Assembly (NCBI GenBank): GCA_964523145.1
Contig: CAZFYB010000001.1
Coordinates: 88,889-152,888, forward strand
Length of the DNA stretch: 64,000 nt
Source: Microsaccharimonas sp964523145
GTDB lineage: Bacteria > Patescibacteriota > Saccharimonadia > Saccharimonadales > Saccharimonadaceae
Direction: 5' to 3'
Made by a program: the position numbers and the translations under genes. Shown in pieces: positions 15,667 through 24,490 of the stretch (position 1 is the stretch's first letter; every line of letters begins with the position of its first letter). The notes beneath the pieces are model-generated. The model was not told the DNA's origin, did not search any database, and saw nothing but the letters and a program-made list of their open reading frames with translations.

Positions 15667-17079
15667 ATGAACTGGAAAAATATATTTAAATCACTCAAAA
15701 ACCGTGATATGCAAAAACGGCTCTTAATTGTACTCGGTATTATCGTAGTATACCGATTACTTTCACACGTTCCTGTGCCACTCGCCGAGCCAACACAACT
15801 TCGTGAAGTTATTAATAGTGTTATTGGCGGAACCGACTTTGGTGGGTTCTTGAACCTCCTATCTGGTGGAGCTTTGGCGAGCTTTTCTATTGTTCTGGTA
15901 GGGTTAACACCTTTCATTACCGCATCAATTATTACCCAGCTTCTCACTAAGGCTATTCCACGGCTTGAAGAGCTCCATAAAGATGGTGAATCTGGTCGCC
16001 GTAAAATTAATCAATGGACGCGTTTTATGACGATCCCATTGGCTATCGTGCAATCCATCGCCTTTATATTCATCTTACGTCAAACAGTTCTAGCAGGTAA
16101 TACCACTGTTCTAGCTGACCCTACCGCTATTGAGTGGGTGGTTGCTATTACCGCGATGTCTGCCGGCGCAATCCTGCTTATGTGGCTTGGTGAGCTGATT
16201 ACCGAACAGGGCGTGGGAAATGGTATTAGCTTACTGATTTTCGCTGGTATTATCAGCCAATTACCTTCAATGTTTTCGACTATTGGTGGTTCGTTATTCG
16301 CCCCTACGAACGGTGGCATGAACGTATTTAACTGGTTCACGATACCGATCGACCCCTTAACCTTCTGGGTCTTGCTGGCGCTGCTGGTGGCGTCAACGGC
16401 TATGCTGTACTTCCTGGTAAAGATTAACGAAGCCCAGCGAGTTATTACTGTAAACTATGCGAAGCGTGTGCAGGGTAATAGTAGTTATGGTGGTATTAAA
16501 AGCATCCTTCCTGTTAAGTTGATCGCAGCCGGCGTTATCCCCGTGATCTTCGCGGTAGCCTTTCTGTCGTTACCAGCTTTCTTGGGCCAGGTGCTTAAAG
16601 CGACCGGTAACCCTGATTACCTCGAATTTGCGAATAACCTTATCGTTTGGTTCCAAGCGCCTAACCCAGGGGCCTTTACCGGTGCTGAGTGGCAAGCATT
16701 TGTGTATCCAGCGGCGTACTTTGTGCTAGTAATCTTCTTTACGTACTTTTATACCGGTATCGTGTTTAACTCGAACGAGATTTCTGAAAACCTACAAAAG
16801 CAAGGTGGCTTTATCGAAGGAGTTCGACCAGGTAAGCAAACCGAAAAGTACCTCTCGACAACAGTGAACCGATTGATCTTGTTTGGATCGTTAGTACTCG
16901 GGTTAATTGCAGTCAGCCCGTTCATTGCCGAATACCTGCTGTATCACATTGCCGGAGTTACCGGCACAAACCTTTCTATTGGTGGTACCGGGCTTTTGAT
17001 TGTTGTTTCTGTAGCACTTGAAGCATTACGCCAGATAAACTCGCGTGCGCTGATGGTTACCTACGATGACTATCAATAA
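15667..17079 (+). CDS. secY: Preprotein translocase subunit SecY
   Basis: 470 aa, ten membrane helices, the channel of the Sec translocon. Contains TPFITASIITQLLTKAIPRLEEL (helix 2 plug region) and GVGNGISLLIFAGI. GGGGT precedes the ATG. It lies after the small RNA gene and is not followed by adk or map as in many bacteria. Partner SecE is at 58049. Confidence 0.97.
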   Translation: MNWKNIFKSLKNRDMQKRLLIVLGIIVVYRLLSHVPVPLAEPTQLREVINSVIGGTDFGGFLNLLSGGALASFSIVLVGLTPFITASIITQLLTKAIPRLEELHKDGESGRRKINQWTRFMTIPLAIVQSIAFIFILRQTVLAGNTTVLADPTAIEWVVAITAMSAGAILLMWLGELITEQGVGNGISLLIFAGIISQLPSMFSTIGGSLFAPTNGGMNVFNWFTIPIDPLTFWVLLALLVASTAMLYFLVKINEAQRVITVNYAKRVQGNSSYGGIKSILPVKLIAAGVIPVIFAVAFLSLPAFLGQVLKATGNPDYLEFANNLIVWFQAPNPGAFTGAEWQAFVYPAAYFVLVIFFTYFYTGIVFNSNEISENLQKQGGFIEGVRPGKQTEKYLSTTVNRLILFGSLVLGLIAVSPFIAEYLLYHIAGVTGTNLSIGGTGLLIVVSVALEALRQINSRALMVTYDDYQ

Positions 17080-17148
17080 TATCTTGTTTATGGTATAATA
17101 TATTCTGTTCATCACCGTGATGACACATGGCAGAAAGTTGGTTCGAAC

Positions 17149-17451
17149 GTGCTCAGTGAAGCAGTCGCCTCAAACCTTTCACGGCTAAAAGGAATTTTAG
17201 CCACAAACGTGAAGGCTGGATCGGCGCGGCGAGGCATGGTGTTTCAGGAATGGGCACATGAAAATACCTCAACGCTGCTGAACCCGGCACTCACCCAGAT
17301 GGCGCTTCGTGAGATCGAAAGCGAAGACCTCGGTGTGCTGGTCAAGGAAGTCAACAAGCAGTTGGTTGACGCCGGCGAGCACCGCCTGAAGGCGAAGCAC
17401 TCGATCGATGACAAGTCCAAGCAGCCCATCATCATCGTTTACCTCCCGTAA
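17149..17451 (+). CDS. Hypothetical protein, 100 aa, high-GC class
   Basis: Unknown family. Mainly helical and charged, ending in the hydrophobic strand PIIIVYLP. The start is the GTG at 17149 with AGAAAG about 10 bases upstream. Codon use and GC are higher than in secY and infA on either side, like the genes at 3447, 4169, 43351 and 63033. The gene lies between secY and infA, where adk/map are found in other bacteria. Confidence 0.55.
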   Translation: MLSEAVASNLSRLKGILATNVKAGSARRGMVFQEWAHENTSTLLNPALTQMALREIESEDLGVLVKEVNKQLVDAGEHRLKAKHSIDDKSKQPIIIVYLP

Positions 17452-17458
17452 TTGGGAG

Positions 17459-17545
17459 CGCAGAACGGTAGGGCACGAATCAACTTTCTGCCCCTACCTC
17501 TAAGTCGCAAAGCGTATTTGCTGTTTAGAAGTAGGTGCTATAGGG
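17459..17545 (+). promoter_or_regulatory. Region with mutually exclusive pairings before infA
   Basis: GCAGAA/TTCTGC overlaps with GGTAGGG/CCCTACC, and the CCCCTACC arm could instead pair with a later GTAGG and AGGGG near 17531-17545. This is either the 3' end of the high-GC gene or a switch-like leader. There is no T-run. Confidence 0.35.
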
Positions 17546-17560
17546 GTGCACGGAGGGAGC

Positions 17561-17588
17561 TTGACGATTCCGCTTGTTTTGCTAGAAT
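17561..17588 (+). promoter_or_regulatory. Candidate promoter upstream of infA
   Basis: TTGACG and TAGAAT with a 16-base spacer. A second -10-like TATAAT (17668-17673) lies 15 bases before infA and could give a very short leader. Confidence 0.45.
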
Positions 17589-17688
17589 AGAGCTACAACC
17601 TATCACTCCTCAAAAATATATGGGGATGATATTCTTGAAAACGCTTTACGGCAACCACTTTTTGGTGTATAATTCACTACTGTAACTT

Positions 17689-17919
17689 ATGGCTAGTTCT
17701 AAAGAGGTAATCAAAATGAAAGGTAAGGTGGTGGAAGCACTGCCTAATACTCAATTTAAGGTTGAACTCGAGAACGGTCTAAGCATCATCGCGCACATTA
17801 GCGGAAAAATGCGTAAAAACTATATCCGCCTTGTGCCCGCTGATATGGTGGACGTTGAGATGACCCCTTACGATCTTACTAAGGGAAGAATCACGTATCG
17901 CCACAAGGATCAAATTTAA
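17689..17919 (+). CDS. infA: Translation initiation factor IF-1
   Basis: 76 aa OB-fold protein. MKGKVVEALPNTQFKVELENG and HISGKMRKNYIRLVPADMVDVEMTPYDLTKGRI match the family. The start at 17689 gives the usual N-terminal extension before the first strand. An internal ATG at 17716 has AAAGAGG in front but would shorten the conserved N-terminus. Confidence 0.97.
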   Translation: MASSKEVIKMKGKVVEALPNTQFKVELENGLSIIAHISGKMRKNYIRLVPADMVDVEMTPYDLTKGRITYRHKDQI

Positions 17920-17936
17920 CTGGAGGAATTGCGCTC

Positions 17937-18053
17937 ATGAAAGTTCGTGCGAGTGTCAAGAAAATCAGTCCAGATGACCAGTTGATTCGCCGTAAAGGCC
18001 GATTAACAGTTATCAACAAGAAAAAACCTAAGAATAAGCAAAGGCAGGGTTAA
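17937..18053 (+). CDS. rpmJ: 50S ribosomal protein L36, zinc-free type
   Basis: 38 aa, starts MKVRASVKK and ends KPKNKQRQG, both typical of L36. The four zinc ligands (three Cys and one His) of the common form are all replaced. TGGAGG is 8 bases before the ATG. Position between infA and rpsM is the normal one. Confidence 0.95.
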   Translation: MKVRASVKKISPDDQLIRRKGRLTVINKKKPKNKQRQG

Positions 18054-18055
18054 GC

Positions 18056-18442
18056 ATGGCTCGAATCGCTGGGGTAGTAATACCCGCAGAGAAGCAAGTT
18101 CAGATCGCATTGACGTATATTTACGGCATCGGTCCGAAGTTTGCATCGACCATCCTTGCGGCGGCTAGTATCGAGCCGACCACTCGGGTGAAGGATCTCA
18201 CCGAGGCTGAAGAACAACGACTACGTGAAGTTATAGATCGTGACTACACCGTAGAAGGCGACCTCCAGCGTCAGGTAACAAACAATATTAAACGACTTAA
18301 GGACATTAACGCCTACCGTGGTCTCCGACACAAATCGGGTCTTCCGGTAAACGGCCAGCGTACACGTACGAATGCACGAACTCGTAAGGGTCGCGCTATC
18401 GCCGTTGGTGGTGCACAACCTAAGTCAGCAAGTAAGACCTAG
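18056..18442 (+). CDS. rpsM: 30S ribosomal protein S13
   Basis: 128 aa. MARIAGVVIPAEKQVQIALTYIYGIG and the C-terminal GLPVNGQRTRTNARTRKG are diagnostic. Two bases follow rpmJ. Confidence 0.98.
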   Translation: MARIAGVVIPAEKQVQIALTYIYGIGPKFASTILAAASIEPTTRVKDLTEAEEQRLREVIDRDYTVEGDLQRQVTNNIKRLKDINAYRGLRHKSGLPVNGQRTRTNARTRKGRAIAVGGAQPKSASKT

Positions 18443-18453
18443 AAAGGAATACG

Positions 18454-18840
18454 ATGGCAGATTCAACTTCAAGTAAAAAGAAGCAAAAGCGATCAGTTCC
18501 TTCTGGTCAGCTACACGTTCAAGCAACATTTAATAACACTATTATCAGCTTTTCTGATAAAAAAGGTAACGTTATCGCTCAAAGTAGCGCTGGCGCAACT
18601 GGATTCCGTGGAAGCAAAAAGGGTACTGCCTATGCAGCCCAAGTTGCTGCCGAAAAAGCGGCTGAAACGGCAAAGGGCTTTGGCCTTAAGTCAGTTGATG
18701 TGTTTATTAAAGGTGTTGGTCAAGGCCGAGATGCCGCAGTTCGCGCATTAAACGGTTTTGACATTAGCATTGATAGTATTAAAGAAGTAACCGGGGTTCC
18801 ACATGGTGGTGTTCGACCTCGAAAGGTACGTAGGGGATAA
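18454..18840 (+). CDS. rpsK: 30S ribosomal protein S11
   Basis: 128 aa. Contains QATFNNTIISFSDKKGNVIAQSSAG and the C-terminal GVPHGGVRPRKVRRG. A basic N-terminal extension precedes the fold. An AAAGGAA site is present. Confidence 0.97.
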   Translation: MADSTSSKKKQKRSVPSGQLHVQATFNNTIISFSDKKGNVIAQSSAGATGFRGSKKGTAYAAQVAAEKAAETAKGFGLKSVDVFIKGVGQGRDAAVRALNGFDISIDSIKEVTGVPHGGVRPRKVRRG

Positions 18841-18843
18841 TTT

Positions 18844-19461
18844 ATGGCACGAGATGTTTCACCTATCGTTAAACAGAGCCGCCGTGAGGGTTACGCCCTT
18901 CACCCTAAAGCTCACAAGATCATGGCCCGCAAAAGCGGTATCCCAGGTCAACACGCGAACGGTCGCCAAGGTAAGCCAAGTCTTTACCTTACGCAACTTC
19001 GTGAAAAGCAAAAGGTTCGCCGAACATACGGTCTTTTGGAAAAGCAATTCGCTAAGCTTATGAACGAGGCAACTCGTCAAGAGGGCCTAGCGGGTGAAAA
19101 CCTCCTTCGTATGCTCGAGCAACGCCTCGACAACGCCGTATATCGTGCTGGTTTTGCGACTAGCCGTCGTGCTGCTCGTCAGCTCGTTGGTCATGGCCAC
19201 TTCATTCTTAATGGACGCCGCGTTGACATCCCTTCAATCCGCCTAAAAGCCGGTGATGAGCTTGTCGTTCGTCCAAAAAGTGCTAAATCAGGTTACTTTA
19301 CTCAGCTCGATGAGGTTGTTAAGGGAAGCACTCAAGGTGTACTTAGCTGGCTTAAGAGCGATGCAAAGAAAATGACGATTTCAGTGACTGGTGCGCCAAA
19401 GCGTGAAGAAGCAGAAGCAGAAATTAACGAACAATTAATTGTTGAGTACTACTCACGATAG
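18844..19461 (+). CDS. rpsD: 30S ribosomal protein S4
   Basis: 205 aa. Has the S4 RNA-binding domain (LDNAVYRAGFATSRRAARQLVGHGHFILNGRRV) and the C-terminal INEQLIVEYYSR. The N-terminus lacks the CXXC-type zinc site. It nucleates small-subunit assembly and in E. coli represses the alpha operon. Confidence 0.97.
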   Translation: MARDVSPIVKQSRREGYALHPKAHKIMARKSGIPGQHANGRQGKPSLYLTQLREKQKVRRTYGLLEKQFAKLMNEATRQEGLAGENLLRMLEQRLDNAVYRAGFATSRRAARQLVGHGHFILNGRRVDIPSIRLKAGDELVVRPKSAKSGYFTQLDEVVKGSTQGVLSWLKSDAKKMTISVTGAPKREEAEAEINEQLIVEYYSR

Positions 19462-19480
19462 GGTAAGAGGAGATTTAAAT

Positions 19481-20404
19481 ATGACAAAAGTTATTCACAA
19501 CCCAGCACTCGCTAGCGTAGAAGAGAACAGCGCAAATAGTGCATCGTTCGTTATCGAGCCTCTGCAAGCCGGTTACGGCAACACACTAGGTAACAGCCTT
19601 CGCCGCGTATTACTTTCAAGCATTAAGGGTGGCGCTATTGTTGCCTTCCGCGTTGAAGGTGCAAGCCACGAATTTACCACCGTTCCAGGTGTTAAAGAAG
19701 ACGTTGTTGACATGATGCTGAACCTAAAGAACGTTCGCGTGAAGGTTTCTTCAGACGAGCCAATCGAAGTTCGCCTTGAGAAAAAAGGTGCAGGTGTTAT
19801 TACTGCAGCCGACATTAAAACAACTGCTGACGTAGAAGTTATCAACCCAGAGCAAGTTATTGCTACTATTGATGACCCGAAAAAGTCGATTGTTATGGAC
19901 ATTGTTATTGAATCAGGTCGTGGTTACCAAACCATCGAAGATTCAAGTGTAAACCGTCTTCACAGCGACATGATCGCTATCGATGCAGTATTTAGCCCAG
20001 TACTTCGTGTACGTTACAAGGTTGACTCAACTCGTGTTGGTCAAGAAACTAACCTCGACAAGTTGCAATTAAATGTTGAAACTGACGGCACAATGAGCCC
20101 ACGTGAAGCATTTGAAGAAGCAGCAGCGATTTTGGTTAACCAATACACTGCTCTTGCTGGCAGCACAACTGTTGAAGCGGCACCAGCACTTGGTCAAGAT
20201 TTAGTTGACGAAACCGGTGAGCTCAACACTCCAATCGAAGAGTTAAACCTTAGCGCTCGTACTGCGAACGCCCTTATTAACAACGAAATCCGCACTGTTC
20301 GTGACCTCGTCACCCTCAGTGAGCAAGATCTTCGTGAGCTTAAGGGATTCGGTAGCAAAGCGCTTGATGAAGTCAAAGATAAATTGGCAGAATTGGACGT
20401 CTAG
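19481..20404 (+). CDS. rpoA: RNA polymerase subunit alpha
   Basis: 307 aa. Start at 19481 (MTKVIHNP) with AAGAGGAG upstream. The N-terminal dimerisation domain has GYGNTLGNSLRRVLLSSIKGGAI. The C-terminal domain, which binds UP elements and activators, has LNLSARTANALINNEIRTVRDLVTLSEQDLRELKGFGSKALDEVKDKL. Gene order rpsM-rpsK-rpsD-rpoA-rplQ is the standard alpha operon. Confidence 0.98.
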   Translation: MTKVIHNPALASVEENSANSASFVIEPLQAGYGNTLGNSLRRVLLSSIKGGAIVAFRVEGASHEFTTVPGVKEDVVDMMLNLKNVRVKVSSDEPIEVRLEKKGAGVITAADIKTTADVEVINPEQVIATIDDPKKSIVMDIVIESGRGYQTIEDSSVNRLHSDMIAIDAVFSPVLRVRYKVDSTRVGQETNLDKLQLNVETDGTMSPREAFEEAAAILVNQYTALAGSTTVEAAPALGQDLVDETGELNTPIEELNLSARTANALINNEIRTVRDLVTLSEQDLRELKGFGSKALDEVKDKLAELDV

Positions 20405-20407
20405 ATT

Positions 20408-20815
20408 ATGCACCGACACGGATATAAAGGACGAAAGTTTAGCCGCGAACGCGATCAGCGCCGTGCTCTTCTTAAAGGTTTGGCAACAAGCCTCGTAGAA
20501 CACGGAAAGATTGAAACAACGCTTCCAAAAGCTAAAGAACTCGTCCGCTACATTGAAAAACTCGTTACTAAAGCTAAAAAAGGTGACTTAGCTAACCGCC
20601 GCCGCGTTATTGCTGGTTTAAGTACTCAAGCTGCTGCTTTCCGTCTTGTTGACGTCATTGCACCGCAACTTGCTGGCCGAACCAGCGGGCACGTTCGTGT
20701 TGAACGAACTCGCCTACGCCTTGGTGATGGCGCGCAAATGGCAACTATTGCTTTCGTTGATGAAATCAAAGAAGTTACCAAGCCTGCTAGTGTTGCCGCA
20801 AAGGAGACCAAATAA
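20408..20815 (+). CDS. rplQ: 50S ribosomal protein L17
   Basis: 135 aa. MHRHGYKGRKFSRERDQRRALLKGLATSLVEHGKIETT is the L17 signature. The stop overlaps the rplM start. Confidence 0.97.
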   Translation: MHRHGYKGRKFSRERDQRRALLKGLATSLVEHGKIETTLPKAKELVRYIEKLVTKAKKGDLANRRRVIAGLSTQAAAFRLVDVIAPQLAGRTSGHVRVERTRLRLGDGAQMATIAFVDEIKEVTKPASVAAKETK

Positions 20816-21258
20816 TGGCTATCAACGCTAAAACATTTAGTCAAAAGCCAGCTGACGTTACTCGTGAGTGGTTCCTTATTGACGCCTCAGAAGCACCGTT
20901 AGGCCGTATTGCAACTATCATTGCTGACAAGCTTATCGGTAAATCAAAACCAACCTACACTCCTCATGTTGATGGTGGCGACTATGTTGTTGTTATCAAC
21001 GCCGAGAACACCGTAGTAACTGGTGACAAAGAAACTGGAAAGGTATATTACCGACACAGTGGATTCCCTGGTGGAATTAGCCAAGCAACTGTTAAGGATG
21101 TGCGTGCGAAACACCCAGAGCGAATTATTGAAGCAGCAGTAAAGGGAATGGTACCACGTAACAAGCTCGCAGCTGGTCGTTTGAACCGTCTGAAGGTATT
21201 TGTTGGTGAAAACCACGCTCATACTGCACAAACTCCTAAGAAAGTTGAGGTGAAGTAA
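20815..21258 (+). CDS. rplM: 50S ribosomal protein L13
   Basis: 147 aa. Contains EWFLIDASEAPLGRIATIIADKLIGKSKPTYTPHVDGGDYVVVINAE and the C-terminal GRLNRLKVFVGENHAH. It joins rpsI as the usual L13-S9 pair, here attached to the alpha operon. Confidence 0.97.
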   Translation: MAINAKTFSQKPADVTREWFLIDASEAPLGRIATIIADKLIGKSKPTYTPHVDGGDYVVVINAENTVVTGDKETGKVYYRHSGFPGGISQATVKDVRAKHPERIIEAAVKGMVPRNKLAAGRLNRLKVFVGENHAHTAQTPKKVEVK

Positions 21259-21259
21259 T

Positions 21260-21658
21260 ATGGCTGACGCTACTTATTTCTACGGCCTCGGACGACGCAA
21301 GAGTGCAACTGCCCGTGCGCGACTTTACAAGGGTAAAGGCAATCTTACTATCAACGACAAGCCGGCTGCTGAATACTTTTCAGACAACAAAACGCACCTC
21401 GCTGAAGTAACTGACCCACTTGCACTAGTAAACAAGCAAAAAGACTATGACGTGACTATTCGCGTTCAAGGTGGTGGTGTTGCTGGTCAAGTCGATGCAA
21501 TTAAACTTGCTATCGCCAAGGCGCTTACAACAGCTCACTCTGACCTTCGTTCGACGCTGAAGAAGGGCGAAATGCTCAAACGTGACTCACGCGAAAAAGA
21601 ACGCAAGAAATATGGACTTCGTTCAGCTCGCAAGCGCGAACAATTCTCGAAGCGTTAA
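21260..21658 (+). CDS. rpsI: 30S ribosomal protein S9
   Basis: 132 aa. YGLGRRKSATARARLYKGKG near the start and the basic tail LRSARKREQFSKR, which reaches the P-site tRNA. Confidence 0.97.
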   Translation: MADATYFYGLGRRKSATARARLYKGKGNLTINDKPAAEYFSDNKTHLAEVTDPLALVNKQKDYDVTIRVQGGGVAGQVDAIKLAIAKALTTAHSDLRSTLKKGEMLKRDSREKERKKYGLRSARKREQFSKR

Positions 21659-21675
21659 TACGCAATGCATTGGTA

Positions 21676-21704
21676 AAGCACCTCCAACGCGGAGGTGTTT
21701 TATT
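21676..21704 (+). terminator. Terminator after rpsI
   Basis: GCACCTCC/GGAGGTGT stem with AACGC loop and a following TTTTATTATT. Ends the infA-rpsI unit. Confidence 0.9.
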
Positions 21705-21750
21705 ATTGCACGATGCTATACTAAAGGTAATACACAAAGAAAGGTAACGC

Positions 21751-22938
21751 ATGGCTAAAGCCACAGTAGGACCAGTTTCAGAAGTACTCGGTATTCTTCG
21801 CCAATTTGAAGTTGCCGGTGAACTGACACCGCGTAAAGCTATTACGCATATTCGTGAACTCAGTTTTCGCCCTGGTAAGCGTATTCTAGCTTTTGTTTTT
21901 GAGCGTGTGCCGTATTACATCCTTTTTGATGCTGTTGCTGAAGATGATACTGAGTATTTACTTGAGCAAATTCATCAAGATAAACCAGGAATTAAGGGCC
22001 ATTTTGTGCGCAATCCGCACGATGATTCGTCTACTACCTATGGCTTACGCTTTAAATTTAAAGAAATCTACCTCTTTAAGGTTGCAGCTGAAAAAACACG
22101 GCTTGATATTGAGATTACCCGAAGGTTCCCTGATCTAACGCGTAGTACTATTCAAAAGTACATCAAAGCTGGATTTGTTCATGTTAACGGCGAAATGGTC
22201 ACAAAAACCAAGTACGAAACGACCGAAACGGATGATATTGCTATGATACCGCCCGAAAAGACTGATTTTTCTGATCGTGACATGCCAATTATTTACATTG
22301 ATGACTCAGTCATTGTCGTGAATAAACCAGCCGGCATGCTGACCCATAGTAAAGGTGCGTTAAATGATGAGTTTACCGTAGCTGACTTTTTCCGCCGCTA
22401 TACCACAAACGCACTCGATTCAACTCGCCCTGGGATTGTACACCGCCTTGACCGTGATACCAGCGGAGTTATTATTGGTGCCCGCACCGATGAAGCAGCT
22501 TTGGCATTAAAGAAGCAATTCTCTGATCGAACGGTAAAGAAACAGTACATAGCGGTGGTTGACGGCACGCCTAAGCTTGCTGAAGCGATTATTGACCTAC
22601 CGATTGGTCGAAACCCATCTGCCCCAAGTACGTTTCGTGTAGACCCTTCTGGTAAGGAAGCGCTTACGAAGTATAAAGTGCTTGCAAGTAACGAAAAACA
22701 AACGTTGGTTGAGCTGAGCCCGAAAACTGGTCGTACACACCAGCTACGTGTTCATATGAGCTATGTGAATACACCTATCGCTGGTGACCGCGTATACGGA
22801 AAAGTAAAAACAGCGCCACGGCTTATGTTGCATGCCGAGAGCCTTGAACTTACGATTCCTGGTTCAAAACGAGAAGTATTTATCGCACCGTTACCAAGTG
22901 AATTCGAGCAATTATTCCCGAAGGCTGACCGTGGCTAA
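21751..22938 (+). CDS. RluA/RluD-type pseudouridine synthase with extra N-terminal domain
   Basis: 395 aa, longer than the usual ~310-320. Residues ~115-165 are an S4-type RNA-binding domain (TRSTIQKYIKAGFVHVNGEMV). Residues ~170-380 are the synthase, with the motif HRLDRDTSG carrying the catalytic Asp. The first ~110 residues match no family I recognise. The target is probably 23S rRNA uridines, as for RluD. AAAGGTAACGC is upstream of the ATG. The stop overlaps the GTG start of the next gene. Confidence 0.88.
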   Translation: MAKATVGPVSEVLGILRQFEVAGELTPRKAITHIRELSFRPGKRILAFVFERVPYYILFDAVAEDDTEYLLEQIHQDKPGIKGHFVRNPHDDSSTTYGLRFKFKEIYLFKVAAEKTRLDIEITRRFPDLTRSTIQKYIKAGFVHVNGEMVTKTKYETTETDDIAMIPPEKTDFSDRDMPIIYIDDSVIVVNKPAGMLTHSKGALNDEFTVADFFRRYTTNALDSTRPGIVHRLDRDTSGVIIGARTDEAALALKKQFSDRTVKKQYIAVVDGTPKLAEAIIDLPIGRNPSAPSTFRVDPSGKEALTKYKVLASNEKQTLVELSPKTGRTHQLRVHMSYVNTPIAGDRVYGKVKTAPRLMLHAESLELTIPGSKREVFIAPLPSEFEQLFPKADRG

Positions 22939-23761
22939 CGTATATGTGAACCCGGTAACAGATGCACGATTGAAACTTATTCAATCTGATGTCCCGGACT
23001 CACTACTGCTCACAGGGCCAGAAGGGGTGGGGCTAACGGCGATTGCCCTGTCGATTACCTCGACTACTAAGGCGATTATTTATACCGTGCTGCCTGAGCG
23101 TGATGAAAAAGTCGATATCGAAAAAGGTACGATAACCGTAGAGAGTATCCGGCGGTTGTATGCGCTGACTCGCACTATCGAACCGCAAGGGCGGTTTATT
23201 ATTATTGATTATGCCGAACGTATGGGTACTGCAGCGCAAAACGCATTTTTGAAATTACTTGAAGAGCCGGGGCAGGGGACACATTTTATCTTACTGACGC
23301 ATCAGCCGAGTCAGCTTCTTCCTACGATACTTTCACGGGTACAGCGAACGGATATTCGACCAATTACTACTGAACAATCTGAAGCATTGCTCGATGAACT
23401 CAGTGTTAACGATGCGCGGCAACGTTCTCAACTCCTCTTTATCGCTCGTGGGCTACCGGCTGAGTTAACCAGACTTGTTACTGATGAAGAGTACTTCGTG
23501 CAGAGGTCTACCATCGTCAAGGATGCTCGCCAGTATATAGTTGGTTCGGCCTACGATAAATTGCTGATAGCTAAAAAGTATAAAGACGATCGAAAAGCCG
23601 CGTTAACCTTACTCGAAGACGCGATGAAGCTTATTCAAAAGACTATTACTGACGGCGGATCGGCGGCAGGAATTGCTTCACTCACTCGATTACAAGAGTT
23701 ATACGATCGAGTGCTTGCTAATGGTAATATTCGCCTACAATTGGCGGCAGCGGTAGTATAA
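22931..23761 (+). CDS. holB: DNA polymerase III delta-prime-like clamp loader subunit
   Basis: 276 aa AAA+ protein. The start is the GTG at 22931, overlapping the end of the synthase gene. The P-loop position reads GPEGVGLTA: the Lys of GKT is replaced by Leu, so ATP binding is doubtful, as in E. coli delta-prime. RFIIIDYAERMGTAAQNAFLKLLEEPGQGTHFILLT contains the diagnostic NAFLKLLEEP sequence. It likely builds the clamp loader with a DnaX not seen in the window. Confidence 0.85.
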   Translation: MANVYVNPVTDARLKLIQSDVPDSLLLTGPEGVGLTAIALSITSTTKAIIYTVLPERDEKVDIEKGTITVESIRRLYALTRTIEPQGRFIIIDYAERMGTAAQNAFLKLLEEPGQGTHFILLTHQPSQLLPTILSRVQRTDIRPITTEQSEALLDELSVNDARQRSQLLFIARGLPAELTRLVTDEEYFVQRSTIVKDARQYIVGSAYDKLLIAKKYKDDRKAALTLLEDAMKLIQKTITDGGSAAGIASLTRLQELYDRVLANGNIRLQLAAAVV

Positions 23762-23791
23762 CCACTTTAAACCGTGGTATAATTGATTGAA

Positions 23792-24442
23792 ATGTTAGGC
23801 CTACTTGTTATTGCATTACTTGGTACCTGGGCACTTTATCAACGACAAACTGTTGGTGAGGTTTCGAGCGATCTCTCTTCAAAGTTATCAGATAAACTTG
23901 ATCAGCTATGGTCAATTGCCCAAACTTCATTGCAAGACCGTAAGTATCTTCGGGCTGAAAAGGCACTGCTCACCATCCTACGGGTTGATGAACGTAATGC
24001 CAGCGCCTATAACCGCCTTGGTATTTTGTATTCAAAACAACAGCAATACAAAGAAGCGATTGAGTGTTTCGAGATTGCTCAATCGTTAGAACCAAGTGCT
24101 AGTAGCTTGCACAATGTCGGGCTTATTTACTATGAAACCAAGAGTTACGATAAAGCTGCACTTGCTTTTGAACAAGCACTCGCTATGGATAGCGACTTAC
24201 CGGCACGTCATATTGCATATGCAAAAGTTCAAGAGAAGCTCGGCAATGACCGAAAGATGATTGATTCACTCGAGCGGGCTGTTGAGCTTGACCCGATTCC
24301 GCAAACATTATCCATTCTGGCTGATGCGTATGAGCGTGTGGGCGAGACTGAGCTTGCCTTGAACTTGCGTGAGCGAGCAGCAAAACTAATTATTCCTCCA
24401 AGTCAGAACCGTGTGCGACAGCCTCGCCGCGTAGTAATGTAA
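23792..24442 (+). CDS. Membrane-anchored TPR protein
   Basis: About 216 aa. One N-terminal membrane helix (LGLLVIALLGTWALY) is followed by at least three TPR units (ALLTILRVDERNASAYNRLGILYSKQQQ, AIECFEIAQSLEPSASSLHNVGLIYYETK, AALAFEQALAMDSDLPARHIAYAKVQEKL). It probably scaffolds protein complexes at the membrane. A TATAAT box ends 8 bases before the ATG, so the message is likely leaderless. Confidence 0.75.
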   Translation: MLGLLVIALLGTWALYQRQTVGEVSSDLSSKLSDKLDQLWSIAQTSLQDRKYLRAEKALLTILRVDERNASAYNRLGILYSKQQQYKEAIECFEIAQSLEPSASSLHNVGLIYYETKSYDKAALAFEQALAMDSDLPARHIAYAKVQEKLGNDRKMIDSLERAVELDPIPQTLSILADAYERVGETELALNLRERAAKLIIPPSQNRVRQPRRVVM

Positions 24443-24459
24443 TCTTATTTTGGTAATAA

Positions 24460-24490
24460 AAAACCTCACAGTAATGTGAGGACTTTTATT
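24460..24490 (+). terminator. Terminator between the TPR gene and the tRNA-Tyr
   Basis: Stem CCTCAC/GTGAGG with AGTAAT loop and TTTTATTT, flanked by A-run on the left, so usable from both strands. Confidence 0.75.

Noticed and set aside
17459..17500. H-type pseudoknot from GCAGAA/TTCTGC and GGTAGGG/CCCTACC
   Set aside because: The one-base linker on one strand with directly adjoining 3' arms makes both stems sterically incompatible; treated as alternative pairings instead.
17689..17716. IF-1 start at the internal ATG 17716
   Set aside because: It has a better ribosome-binding site, but the family has about nine residues before the first strand, which the 17689 start provides.
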